Assembly: GCA_950295325.1 (NCBI GenBank) | Contig: OX485803.1 | Location: forward strand, 20,274,001-20,338,000 | Length of the DNA: 64,000 nt | Source: Polytrichum commune | Taxonomy: Eukaryota > Streptophyta > Polytrichopsida > Polytrichales > Polytrichaceae | Reading direction: 5' to 3' | Shown here: positions 23,860-35,658 of the stretch, one piece after another | Position numbering within the stretch: position 1 is the first letter of the stretch | How the letters are laid out: the number at the start of each line of letters is the position of its first letter | Translations under genes and position numbers: made by a program | The notes under the pieces: generated by a model | Told to the model about the DNA's origin: nothing | What the model saw: the letters and a program-made list of their open reading frames with translations, nothing else | Databases searched by the model: none

Positions 23860-26800
23860 ATAGGTGGACCGTGTGGTTAGTGGGTTAGTGTTAAAACTAT
23901 GTGTTCTATGTTAGTTTTGGGTGTTGGTGTTAGTAAGTGTGTTTAGTCAAGTGGGACTGGGGCTTGTTTCTTTTCTAATTTCCTTTTGTTTAGGATAATG
24001 TGTGTCAAGTATCTTATAGTAATTTGGCAGTAGGATTATATTAGTTTATGGATTTTGGAGTTAGGAATTTGTAGGTTTTGGAGGAGTTTAACAATTGTTG
24101 TATGTATAGTGCCCCTTATTCCTACTATGATTAGAATGGGTGGTAGTACAATCCATCCAAGTTGGAATAGGAGTGGGTGAAGAATGGTGTATTTATCAAG
24201 TTTTTGGTTGGTAGCTTATGCAAGGAATCTATCATCACAATAAGTGAATTCAATTATTTTTACTTTGAGGTTTGGGTTGGGTGTGAAGGGCGGTTTATAC
24301 GTAGGTGGGGCTCTTAAGATGCATAAAATATCAGGTTTAAATTGAGTTTGGCATTTACATCTTGGTAGATAGCATATGATGAGAGTATCCATAAAGGTAT
24401 GGTGTTGTTAGGTGTGGGGTCTTTAATGTTACCGTCGTTGATTAGGGTAAAGCAATGGGTTGTGGGGTGTGCTAGTAGCGTGTTCGCTAGTGTGTGTATT
24501 GCTTTGTTATGTTAATTTGTCCTTAAATTGTTCATGTGTTTATATTGCAACGTGATAGTACATGGAGGCTTGTGTTATTTTGGTGGGATGTACATAGGTT
24601 ACATGTATGTCTTGTTTGAGGATGTGTTGTTTTTGGCACTTCCTCAAGTATCTTCCATATCCAAATTTGAGAGTTTGTGTTATTTGCGCATCGGTAATCT
24701 AGGGGGCATCCCATATTAAATTATACCATTTTATTAATATGCTTGTGTTGGAGAGCCATTTATCTATATAGGGCACTTTATTTTTTGCATGGGAGATGAG
24801 TGCGGTTATGTACTCTTTTTCTATGTAGTTTTTGAGGTTGTGGACTAAGCCACCGTGTTGTGTGGATGTTTGAGGGATAGATGGCCAATAGGGTGTCTGA
24901 TGGCCGATGAAGTGGAAAGGGGTTCCTACAATGTGAGGTTGTTTTGCTCCTTGTTTGGCCAATTTATTAGCCTTGTTGTTTCCAATGATGTTTGTGTGGG
25001 CTATGATTTTGCGGATGGTGATATTATGGTGGGAGGTTTAGCATATTTACTATTTGGGCCATGAGGAGCTTATTTGGGTGGTGGGGTGTATTTGTTTTGT
25101 GAGTGATGTGGCGATGATGTCTTTGTCTAGGTTACATTCTTGAGTATCTAGGGTAAGATGTGGGATGTCAAGGCTGGGGCAAACATTTTGTCTATCATGT
25201 GATTGTTGGGATTTTAGGCTCTTGAATAATTTGTTTGTTTGTTTGTTTTTTTTACAATTTTAATGTCTTGTCCTTTTTTTTTTTGTGAGTTTTGTGATGA
25301 GTAGTAGGTTGTGCTCATAGAGGATGGCGTCGGGGTTAAGAGTTGTGTTTGTGTGATTGATTTGGAGTGGTTGGTGTGTGGGGTTTGCCAATGGCAATGA
25401 GATTTATGTGTATGTTACTTGGCTCCCCATTTGTCTTTTATGTGTGTTTATGAGGGTGCCCAGGGGTTGTGTGGTTGTGTTATGTCTTGGGTGCGGGGTA
25501 GACTTTGGGGTTGTGTAAGGTGGTGGGGGTGGAGGTGGGGATGGTGGTGTGTGGTATGCAACGTGATAGTATATGGTGAGTATGCGCGTGTTGGTGAGAT
25601 CTTGGATTTGAAGTAGGAAAGTTCTTTAAGGAATTTCCCCGCATTGGATCTTTGTTTTGGGGTGAGAGCATGATAAAATGGGCTTTTGTACCATTCTTCC
25701 GATAGCAAGGAGTTATTGAGAGGAAAGGTGATGTCTATGAAGTCTAGATGGACGTTGAATTGATTTCTTAATGTGTATAGGGATCTAGTGGTTGGCGATC
25801 TAGAGCATCCTTGTGTACAACTCCACCGTATTTGTTGGTTATAAATTCACTATTCCTTGGTATATCTGGCCTAATGGCATAGGTCAATGAGTGTTTGTTG
25901 TGAGTTGTTTGCTAAGTGTAGTGGCGTATCTTGGGAGTAGGGAGAATGCTTCAATGCCGAACGTTTCATGGGGTAGTTGAGAAAAGATGTTAGGGGAGTC
26001 TTTGGGGATGTTACACATGGACTTTGTGAGTTTGATGAGGAGTTTATCCAATTTCTTGATGAGTGAGACATAAATTGAGGCGGTATAAATGGCAAATGAA
26101 TGTGTTGAGGATCTTTATCCTTTGTTGTAGTAATGCAGGTCAAAGTACTAAGGCCAACTTTGTTTTTATTTATTTTTGCTATAGTGGTTTATTTTTGTAT
26201 GGCCCATTCTAGGGATGGAACTAGTCGGATTCCTAGGGATACGTATGTTTCGTTTTGTGAGAGGATGGGGAATTGTTGTTGTTGTTTATAGTTAATGTTT
26301 TGGACTTTTAGGTATGTGGTGAATGCAAGGGGTTGTAGTATTGATTTGTTGGAGCATCTTGTGAGTATGCATTTGTTTATGTCTAATTCTATGTGTGCCT
26401 AGTCAAAGTATTGTCTTAGTTTGTTGAGTTAGGGTTGTATGTGTTTTATGTTGTCAGTGAAGATGGCTACGTCATCTGTGTAGGTTGTGGTTGTGATACT
26501 ATTTGGTGAGGTGTTAAAATGATATCCTAGTTGATCTTTCTCTACCCATCTAAGTAGAGATTCTAAGAAGATTATGAACAAGTATGGGTTCAAGGTGTAT
26601 CATTGGATGGTTCCACGGCTTATTTGAATGGGTGGTGTTGTTGTAAAGTGTGCACCTTGGAAGGAGGTGATTGATTCTGCGTAGATATTGCTGACTAGTT
26701 CAATGGCGTCTGGTGAGTATCCAAGGTAATCTATGGCTAGTAATCTAGGATGGTCTATGAAGCCAAATGCCTTTTTAAAGTCTATGAAGTTAGGAGATAT

Positions 26801-27370
26801 CTTTGTTTATGAATTTGGCGTTTTCTAAAGTGGTGATGAATTTGTCTAGCTGTATTTCTCATGTATCTAAAGCCTTCTCGGATGTGATGAAGGATTTTAT
26901 GTTGTTCAACAAATGTGGTGAAGATGGAGGTGAGTGTGCTCGTAAAGAGTTTGTAGATGGTGTGTGCAAGGGCTATGGGTCTATAGTTTATGACAATTAT
27001 GGGGTTGTCCTTTGTATGGAGGAGTATGGTGATGCTATGTTTCCATTCGCTAGGTATTGGTTTCTGGTGGTACCATTGTAAGAAGAATAAGTACATCATA
27101 TCGTGGAAGTTGTTTGGTAAGGCTTTTAGGATATCGTTGGAGATACTATGTGGTCCGGGGGGTTTGCCTTTGGATAGATTTTGGAAACATGTATCATATA
27201 TAATTATAGTGAATGATGCAGCTAGTGGAGGGAGTGTGGAGGAGGTTCTATTTTCCAGCATGAAACCGTCTTTTGTTTGCCATGGGTATTGGTAGATGGC
27301 ACATATACATCATGACGGGTGGTTTGTCGGGTTTGAGCATAGGGGGCTTGTCTTTGAAATGATTATTTTT
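23860..27370 (-). pseudogene. degenerate LINE with RT and restriction-like endonuclease (copy 1)
   Basis: Broken minus-strand coding sequence of a non-LTR retrotransposon. RT fingers are readable at 27261-26782 (GKPPGPHSISNDILKALP, then IIVINYRPIALAHTIYKLF). The catalytic YTDDVAIF lies near 26470-26485. Downstream comes a CCHC finger near 24611-24555 (C-x2-C-x9-H-x4-C), then FKPDILCI near 24330 and IIEFTYCDD near 24240, then GWIVLPPILIIVG. This order (CCHC, K/R-P-D, acidic residue) is that of the restriction-like endonuclease of R2/NeSL-type LINEs, not the APE endonuclease of usual plant L1 elements. In-frame stops and frameshifts show that it is dead. The coding end is near 23945. The 5' end is lost or unrecognisable beyond about 27370. 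Confidence 0.8.
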
Positions 27371-28129
27371 GTATGGAGTTATCATCTAATGTATCCCAAT
27401 GTACCACTCTAAATTTCATAATGTAGATATTTTTCACTTAAAAAACTTACTTATGTTGACAAATGGAAGCAATTAGCGAGCGTGACGCTTTGAGACCTCT
27501 AAGCATCTAGTTTAGGCCCTTTGCAGTGTACGTGACACTAAATACCATAAACAGTGTAGTGTACATTATAAAACCATCTAGAGGAATAAAATGAGTGATT
27601 GTGATTCCCATAGTGCAAACTTGCTTAATGATGCAACCTCTTGAATACTGCACCTATCGGAGATTAGGTTCTTGAGCAGAAATTGAAAAAAAATGGCCCA
27701 TCTTCACAAAGCTCAAGAGTGTCATAAACTCACCTTGGTACATTTGGGATTATGAGCCCAACAACAACTAGAGTGACACAGCGCTCAAGAGGTTGAATCA
27801 TTAAGCAGGTTATATATATATAACTTATACGAACCATCCTGGCCTGGGCAAGTCAAGAAGTTGTCGGCTTCTTGAATAAAAGTATGTGTTGGAAACTCGA
27901 ATTGCCATTGACACGAGAACTTCGCAACAAAGTGAGTCAGCCATGCACCTTTGGCTGTTCTCTGTAGACTGCTATATATGTTACCAACCACATGTTTGGA
28001 CAAAGTCATTTACTTTGTTAAAAAGCAAGCTTACATCTACCAGTCTGTAACTCATGCCACAGACTAAAAGCAAGAGAGGTCCACAAACAAGCAACTGCTA
28101 GATATAATAAGTATTTGATAAGGGCCATT
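27371..28129. other. non-coding, no gene seen
   Basis: AT-rich spacer between the LINE relic and a dispersed repeat. The block near 27520 with CACTAAATACCATAAACAGT is an inverted match to 22040. I see no supported gene. Confidence 0.45.
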
Positions 28130-28540
28130 TGGTGCAGTATAGTGTTCGTGGAGGGTTTTGGCATAATCAGTCAAGATCCTAGTTGAATTTCCAAGACCAA
28201 CCAGTCATACATAGCATTACTCAGCTAATGAGATGTGTTCAAGTGTCCTCACTTGAGATTTGGTCTAAAGAACTGGGATTCCGAGACCTGACATCTAGAA
28301 TCTTTGTTCTCGAATCTACTGCTAGGTCCGTGAACACAGCTCATGAGTTGAGTAATGCTATGTGTGTTGACATCTTTTGAACTTTCGTTATTGTATTGGG
28401 GTGTATTCTCTAGATTCCTCTAAGATGGTTGGTAATCTTGTGAAATCAAGATTCCTGTGAAATCTTGACTTCAATTGGTGATGTCTCAAACTCGACCAGT
28501 TCATCTGTAACTACACCAAAAATAATATTTGGTGTCACCA
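28130..28540. repeat. dispersed repeat, copy at 57890-58250
   Basis: Shares order and sequence with 57890-58250. Both have a GG(A/G)G..TTTTG.GCATAATC block followed by TCCTAGT, and later a CTTGAC..CTCAA..CTCGACC..TTCATCTGTA block. Within it CATAGCATTACTCA (28190) is repeated in inverted form near 28350. The class is unknown. Confidence 0.55.
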
Positions 28541-29048
28541 ATTCTGTTTGACTTGCTCAATACTAATTGTAAATTGTCCGAGTAGTGTCACCAACATTGA
28601 GGGCCGCTTTACACTACGGTGGAGAAGTGCACCGGTCGGTCAATAATTTTCGCCCAAGACATGGTTGTTTGAGGCAAGGGATGGTATGCCAGAGAAGATG
28701 AAAAGACAATGAAATAATGCCTTAAGAAGTCTTGACCGGCTGTAGTGTAACCACCTAGAGGAGAAGTGTATTGGACAACTTCACCAAGAGGAGAAGTCCA
28801 CCATATTACTTCACAAAACGGTCAAAGGCAGCCATAGTAGAAATCTTACTCCCTAAATGACCATTTTATTGATATTTTAAAAAATTATATTGATAAATAA
28901 AATAAAATGTATATGGCAATTTTGTAGAACTTCTTTCATGACAATAATGTATTTGAAAATGTTCCACCTCTATAATACATCCAAATTAAGGTAAATAAGT
29001 AGGTAACATTATCTTCTTATTGATATTTAAAGAAATTACATGTTGGTA

Positions 29049-29813
29049 TAGTCCAACCTCGTCAATATGACACTCGTTTATATGACACCCTTGATATTAC
29101 GACACATTTTTACGAGACCAAACTTTTTAGTTCAAAACTCCCTCTTTTATACGACTACAACGCTCGCTAATGCAACATATAGAATCTCCGTTTTGTTATA
29201 TTAAAGAGGTAGTTAATGCTAGAATTCCTTTCATCTATATAGTGTACATCTAAAATACATCCATTTTCACTTGGGAACTACTTGGGAATTTCACTTATTG
29301 TTGGGAACTTAATGGTAATTAGGGTTACTAGTGTAGAATGAATATGGTTAGGGTGAGAGTGGCATCTTGCCTAGTATGTTGCCTTGTACACGGGTGATAT
29401 AATATCACCAGTATCTTGATGCTAAACGTCATGCATCATTGTTGTCTAATTTCTTATTAGAGAACTCTTTATATTTTGGTGTTAATGAAATTATTAGTTT
29501 CCAAAAGTTAGATGGGAATTTAGATAAGATGACAGTTGCTAACTTGGGTAAGCAACACCAAAGATCTTTGGACTCTTATTTTAAGAGTTCATGAGAATAT
29601 TTGTAATTGTTTGGAGTTATAAGATATTATCTCATACCATCTATATTGCTTAAACTTATTGTATATATCTTTAAGCTCATATTACTTATGTTTTTGTATT
29701 CCCTCAATAATATGACAACTTTACATCATTTGTCATATTAATGAGAAGATGACACCTCGATAATATGACATTTTTGTATTTCCCAAAAATGTCATACTAA
29801 AGAGGGAGAACAA
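29049..29813. mobile_element. pogo/Tigger-like non-autonomous element, nested
   Basis: The left end, TAGTCCAACCTCGTCAATAT, is followed by repeated TATGACAC motifs; the right end is rich in TATGACA/TGTCATA motifs and ends AAAGAGGGAGAACA. TA dinucleotides flank both ends. The ends resemble Tigger-type termini (AACCTC, then TATGACAC). The borders are good to within a few bases only. Confidence 0.5.
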
Positions 29814-29829
29814 TAGTGCAAAGATTTTT

Positions 29830-30244
29830 CTCGGGGCGATCACACCCCCTTACATTTCATAACCACGTGTGATAAAAAAATTCTACCCTATATTATATGC
29901 CATATATAAATTTAAAAATTATGATATTTTTTCTACATATGCATAACTATTGATAATATCTTTGGTACATTTTTTGAAATTTGTGAGCATCTTGATTTTT
30001 TTAGTAATTGTTTTAGTTCAATTTTGTGTCACTCTAGTTAGAAACGGTATGTTTTAAAATATTTATAAAAAAAATATCAAATTTGGTTATTATTTTTTAC
30101 TATGTAATAGATACCGTGTATATCTACTCATGAAAAACAGTTGATAAAATTTTGACCCATTTTGGTGATGCTTTATAAATGTAAAAAGTAGATTTTATTT
30201 ATGGCATGTGGTGTTCATCTTGACAATGGAGTGCACCCCCCGAG
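29830..30244. mobile_element. hAT-like MITE, copy 3 (415 bp)
   Basis: Member of the same family as 1474-1883. It begins CTCGGGGCGATCACACC and ends CACCCCCCGAG. The flanking 8-mers are AGATTTTT (29822-29829) and AGATTTCT (30245-30252), 7 of 8 identical. The internal body matches copy 2 in the same orientation (for example ATATGCCATATATAA). It is inserted inside the larger element 28601-30544. Confidence 0.85.
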
Positions 30245-30547
30245 AGATTTCTTTAAGGAAGAAATATTTTATTGAAGTTGGAGTTCTCCGGAGGCCAAGT
30301 TTCTTGTCCGAGGCTTTGAGGTTGCCCAAGAAACTTGACCTCCGAAGAACTACCCTTGAAAAAAGTGTCGTCACGTTGCCAACCATGTCATTTTTTCATC
30401 CATGTACAAAGTTCCCCACCAAAGGACTCTTGGCTGTAGTGTAAACCACCACCGGACAAGAGTGTCACTCTCGGCCAATCAAATTTTAGAATTCCCCCAG
30501 AATTCATGACCGGATGACTTCTCCACCGTAGTGTAAAGCAGCCCTGA

Positions 30548-31075
30548 ATGTAAGCTTGACATTATTTATCATTCCTCGCAATCCTTTTTAGGCATTAAAG
30601 AGCTGCAACGTTGCAATTATTGTCACTCACTAAGTGATTTTCCAGTCAATCTTTAATCATCCATGACAATACTTCATTACATAAATATCAGGATGTTGAA
30701 TATACCAGCCTTTGTTTCAATACTTGGCATTTGAATGAACGGTAAGTTGGGCATGACAACACTTGGCAACTTAATCATAAGAAGTGTCATTAGAAAGTCA
30801 CCACGGTGACATAAAATACCATACAACACAAAATACAGCACCTAGTATACTTACTCCGTTGCTGACTCACCCACTTACACACACACACATGGAGATTGAT
30901 TTCAGGTTTAATTTGAGCCTTCTTTGGAATCTGATTAGGCAATAAGTTAGAAGGAAAATTTGCAAGTTTGTATCATAAGTTTGAGCACTTAAGAGCCCTA
31001 GCTATGATCTTGACATGAGGTTTCAATCGGAGGTCAGTGCTCAATTTTCAATGTTTGATTATATCACCTCCTGTC
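30548..31075. other. non-coding, no gene seen
   Basis: AT-rich spacer with no open frame or repeat that I can support. Confidence 0.4.
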
Positions 31076-31890
31076 ATTACATAGAGGCACTCATAACTGA
31101 TCGGTTCAAGAGATTTTGTGCCACATTTGGAGAAGTATAAGGCAGTGCAAAATTTTCCTGTGAAGGAAGATAGAAATCAGGAGGAATACATTTTTTTTTT
31201 GTAATGTTATTGCTTCAATTGAAATTACTATGAATTTTTGAAGCCAAAAGTTGGGCCAAATATATTACCAATGTCTAGAGTCTATCATAACTGCTTAATC
31301 CTCCGCACTTTAGCACTAAAAACTAGAACATGTGTCATGTCACTATTGGTTCCGGCCTAATCAAAGTTCAAGTACCCTATAGATTGCTAATGGGGTCCTG
31401 ATTGGGAATAGGTGCCTCTACTATAAACCTATGGGTTTGCAACAAAGAATTTGGACTCCTCTTTGTCTTTGTTTGATCATGGATTAGAGTAGAGGCGCCC
31501 ATAACTAATCAATTAAGAGATTAACCACCAAATTTGGAGAAGTATAAGGCAGTGCTAATTTTTTCCATGTAGGAAGATAAAAATTAGGAGGGCTGCAAAT
31601 TTTTTTAGTAATTTTATTCCTTATATTGAAAAGAATATGAAATTTGAAAGTCAAAATTTGGCTTGAACATAAATACCAACATCTAGAGTCTATCACTACT
31701 GCTCATTTTAACCACTTATTCCTCCTCACTTAGCACTCAAACCAAGGACATGTGTCATGGCACTATTGGTTCCAGTCTGATTGAAATACCCTCCCTACCT
31801 GATTGAAGTTCAATCCCAACTTTACCGAAATTATGGCACCCTATAGGTTTCCGATGGGGTCCTGATTGGGAATAGGCGCCTCTGCTCGAC
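31076..31890. repeat. diverged direct duplication, about 400-bp units
   Basis: 31076-31415 and 31490-31890 share the same order of blocks: AGAGGC.C.CATAACT.ATC, TTTGGAGAAGTATAAGGCAG, ATGTGTCATG.CACTATTGGT and GGGGTCCTGATTGGGAATAG. The second unit carries an extra segment near 31790-31840. No coding function is seen. Confidence 0.75.
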
Positions 31891-31977
31891 TCCCCTCACT
31901 CTTGCTGCCATTGACTGAATTTAGGGTTTAGTGAATTGTGTTGATTGACAGGAAGCTCATTTTGAGATGACTTATTA

Positions 31978-32365
31978 GAGCATCACCACCCATCCTCAAA
32001 AACGGATGACCTCAACTTATATTGTGAGAGGCGGCTTGCAAAAGTGCCCCACCCATCCTGCAAAATGAATGATTTGTTGGTATGGCCGGCCTGGAAGTTG
32101 AGGTTGGCTTGCAAATTGGGGTCATTTTGCAAGTCGGAGCTCCGCCCCCAAAACAAAAAAGGAGCCCCCTAAACAACAAAGGACAAACTCCATATTCCTC
32201 TCCGATTTCCAAGGTGCCAATGAGATTCATCTTGCTTTTGTTTCTTCCTTGTTTTATCACCTTATATACAAGTCATGGGTGGGTCACCCGGCTTGCAAAC
32301 CGAGTGACTTGAACTTATTGTGAGGATGATCCACCCTACATTTTGTAGGATGGGTGGTGATGCCC
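31978..32365. mobile_element. Tourist-like MITE (PIF/Harbinger), 388 bp
   Basis: The terminal inverted repeats begin GAGCATCACCACCCATCCT at the left and, read inward from the right, GGGCATCACCACCCATCCTA. The TTA target duplication (31975-31977 and 32366-32368) matches the TWA preference of PIF/Harbinger elements. The interior is short and non-coding. Confidence 0.85.
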
Positions 32366-32368
32366 TTA

Positions 32369-33552
32369 TAGATACATGTATCATGTGACTTGTAAAGGAT
32401 TGTATCTATATATATCTATTCACAGTATGTGTTTTTCTCCACTGTGTTGAGAAGGATTGCACAAGGTGCTTATTTCAAGTAGGTCAGGCTGACAGTTGAA
32501 ATCCACGCGTCCTTGCACATGTCCGAATCTTAGAAATTGCAAAGAACTTGAAAGTCGGCCTGTGACTATTTGTGTTTACAAAAATTTAAAATACTCTTAG
32601 ACCAGATCTGTGGGTGCGGCTGGTAGCATTATTAGTGGAGAAGAGAGGAAAGGGTTAAGTAGCACTGTGAAGGTGGTCTTCAGATTTCGATGAGGATAGG
32701 AGCGCTCTATTTTCATTTCTAAACACCACAGTGTGGATTTCAGCACACAGCCATGGACAGGAGTGTGCACTCACTGCAATTTAGGGTTACGGATTCACTG
32801 ATCAAGTTGCAGGCAGCTACTCTATGATCAAAATGTTGGTTTGACATTTGGCTATACGCAGTCTGTAAATTGGCATGTAAGTTGGTGACGCTTCAGTTGA
32901 CACGTTCTTCCAACTGGGATTGAATCACTCGTGACCTACATACCTGTGTTGGGGTTAACATACGATGTGAGAATAGTTCAGTTACAAGATCAAAGTTGCT
33001 AAGTTTCCCTTTGTAATACGTCTAACTGATTGATTTCCTTCTGGAGGACTGTAGAGGAAGCACAGCGCGCGGCTAGACCATGGTTCAAGATGAGATGAGC
33101 AGTATGTTCGAGCACGTTGGACCTTTGGAAAAGGTAAACTTCTATGGGTGGTTATTTCCATAAATCTACACATAACCGGCCATTAGTCCAGGTGGAAAGC
33201 ACTTCCAACAAACACCTTTGTGTTTTTCTGTCCACGCACACAGCCGTTCTTTCATACATACACGATATTCTTCTACCACCACAGCACTCACGAGTCACCT
33301 TCTTACGAGGAGTAATGGTCGTGGAGACCTAGGGTGGGGTCGAGATCTTCAATCTGCGTCTCGTATTGCTGCGAGTGGGACGATCTCCTTCCTTGGAGGA
33401 CAAACCGGAGAGTGGAGAGATAAGTTTGGAATTGGAGAGGTTAGGTTAATTTAGTCCAAAACATAACATGATGAAAGCCAACAAGTCAAAGAGAGACCAG
33501 AAACTACTTCACTTCGCACGACGCTCGCTCCTCACCAAACCTAAGTGGGGTT
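32369..33552. promoter_or_regulatory. 5' flank / probable promoter and UTR of the F-box gene
   Basis: No gene recognised. From about 33060 to 33550 the sequence becomes noticeably less AT-rich than its surroundings and leads into the F-box start. It is the likely promoter and 5' UTR by position only; I see no definable core element. Confidence 0.35.
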
Positions 33553-33945
33553 ATGTCTGGGTTGCAGGAGAAAGAGAACGAGCAGCAGAGTGCCATGGAT
33601 CCGGAGATTTGGGGTCATTTGCAGGACAACATTGGCCTGGCTGAGATGATTTTCGGGAAGCTCCCGTTCCACGAATTCTTCCAGCTCTGCTCCGTTTGCA
33701 AGGATTGGAACCGGTTGGCGTGTGATCGTCAGTTCGTAGTGGACACCTTCAAGAAATTATTAGCGAATGATATGCCCTACTTCATCTTGCCCAGTTTCAA
33801 AGACGATCCACCAGCCGCAGATAAGTTTCTGAACGGGATCTTGCTGTATGACGAGACGTTTAAGCGGTGGAGATGGATTCGCCCAGGGGAGTCACTCTCC
33901 GGGGGATCGCTCTTCGCTCTCTTGTGGTACCGGAATGCACACTAA
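33553..33945 (+). pseudogene. truncated F-box protein gene
   Basis: The frame encodes 130 aa. Residues about 22-62 form an F-box (LAEMIFGKLPFHEFFQLCSV, then CKDWNRLACDRQFV), the segment by which such proteins bind SKP1 in SCF ubiquitin ligases. An alternative start is Met16 (MDPEIWGHLQDN), where many plant F-box/kelch proteins begin. Normally a kelch or beta-propeller domain of about 300 aa follows. Here the family-like sequence runs to GESLSGGSLFAL and then turns abruptly into unrelated residues and a stop. Either an insertion or rearrangement near 33920 broke the gene, or an intron begins there. I could not find the missing C-terminal part downstream, so a truncated gene is favoured. The higher GC content and non-repetitive sequence suggest the break is fairly recent. 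Confidence 0.6.
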
Positions 33946-35065
33946 ATAATATGATGTTTAGTGTTCATATGGTATTTTATGTCACTATGGTACCTTTTTG
34001 GATGAAACTTAGTATGAATAAGTGAACAAAACATTGTTATGGATCATGGATGAGTGCATCCATTGGCCACAACCCTACCTTCTCTTGTCAGCGATTAGTG
34101 ATGAAATATTGTCATGGATAATTGAAATGTGGATGAAAACTCCACTTTGTAAGTGACAATAATTGTAGTGTTGGTGACACTACACCGCGGTTTAGAGTTA
34201 GTATCGAGCAAGACAACTAGAATTGGTGATACTAAATGTCATATTTAGTGTAGATGTGCATGAGATGGATACTCTTTTCTCTGCACCCACTTCCCATAAC
34301 ATTAGTCATCACCATGGCTCACTTCCAACCGAAAAACACCCTAAATTTGCACTATGCTACGTTGTATTCTCGACATATTTGTGGCAAGGCGTATGGTCCA
34401 CCCAACTCCCTAGCTTTGTTGCTACATTGGATAGTGTTATGCTCGTAGGATAAGAAACCTACAATTAAGGTAGGGTATGTGAATGATGGTGCACTAGACT
34501 AGCAGTAGAATGGTTCTTGTGTGGACCCAAAATGGCTAATCATTAATTAAAGTGGTTGCCCAAAAAGGACGCAATGGTAGGCTGGATGCAGTGATTGGCC
34601 GGATAGGTCATGCATGTTTCACGCCACTTGGGATCAATTTTGGTGCCATTGAGCTAAATCTTTTGTATGCAAAGCTTGATATTTTTGATGCTCAAATTAG
34701 GGAGACTCTATTGTAACACAATTACTAGGGGGGTTTGACTTACTTGCCGCTTTGTGAAAATGTAGCTAATTATTTACGGGTTGATAAGATTACGAATCAA
34801 TTTGCATTTCCTCATCGTTTCCTCTACTCCATCTCTAAGAAATATGGCCAAAAAAAAAATTCAAGCCACTCTTTCTAGTTGAATCAACTTACTTTCATTT
34901 GTTTTTGTTCTTTAACCTTAGTGCAGGATTGAATGTAATAGTCGTTTAATTTTTATAGTAATCCACACACGTCATTTAGGTTTCCAATGAAGAATCCACT
35001 CCTTGGATTTGTAGGGAATTTGCACATAAATGAGGCCTATGGTGAAATGGATGTTCTAAGACCTC
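33946..35065. other. non-coding region after the broken F-box gene
   Basis: Short inverted and direct copies of a TTTAGTGT..ATATGGTATTTTATGTCAC motif occur at 33960 and 34230, related to blocks at 22040 and 27520; they may be ends of an unidentified transposon. A frame at 34223-34453 is open but unrecognised. Confidence 0.4.
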
Positions 35066-35073
35066 GTAGAAGT

Positions 35074-35650
35074 CCCGGGTACGCAACTCCCATATTATAC
35101 GTAGGGGGCATCGTACTTAAAACGGCTTAGAGGACGGCTTTTGTAAAAATTATATCAAATTAAAATGATCAAAAAGTTGGGTGAAGACCAAATTAAATAA
35201 AATGAGATGAAAAAAAGTTGGGTAAAGACCAAATTAAATAAAATGAGATGAAAAAAAAGTTGGGTGAAGACCAAATTAAATAAATGAGATGAAAAAAAAA
35301 TTGGGTTGCATATTTATTAAGCCTCCCATTAAAATTATAAGCCACGAATAGTTGCCTCCCATTAGAATTATAATTCATTCACAATGTTAAAATTTTATTA
35401 AAAAATCCAAAAAGTTGGGTAGTTTGACCTATGATACATGTATTAAAAAATCATATAATTAGGTTTTTAATGCAATTATATGCTTCAAAATATATTCATT
35501 TCCTATATATAATTACATTTTTGGATTCCTTGTTAGAAGGGCTACAAGGGTTTCCTACATTAAAACAAATTGTATCACTCAATATTGGACTAAAATGCAT
35601 TATAAGTGATTATAATCAGGACCATATAATACGGGAGTTGCGTACCCGGG
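35074..35650. mobile_element. 577-bp hAT-like MITE with internal tandem repeat
   Basis: The left terminus is CCCGGGTACGCAACTCCC and the right terminus is its mirror, GGGAGTTGCGTACCCGGG; the arms match for about 28 bp. A perfect 8-bp target duplication GTAGAAGT flanks it (35066-35073 and 35651-35658). It is not related to the CACGGG family. Inside, about 35176-35303, three and a half copies of a roughly 40-bp unit (TTGGGTGAAGACCAAATTAA core) stand in tandem. Confidence 0.92.
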
Positions 35651-35658
35651 GTAGAAGT

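Larger units (their letters stand above)
28601..30544. mobile_element. 1.94-kb DNA element (PIF/Harbinger-like?) hosting nested insertions
   Basis: The terminal inverted repeats are GGGCCGCTTTACACTACGG at the left and CCGTAGTGTAAAGCAGCCC at the right, and the match extends about 37 bp into each arm. TGA flanks both ends (28598-28600 and 30545-30547), a 3-bp duplication compatible with PIF/Harbinger. The interior holds a pogo-like element (about 29049-29813) and a hAT-like MITE (29830-30244), so the host element is older than both. No transposase is readable. Confidence 0.65.
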
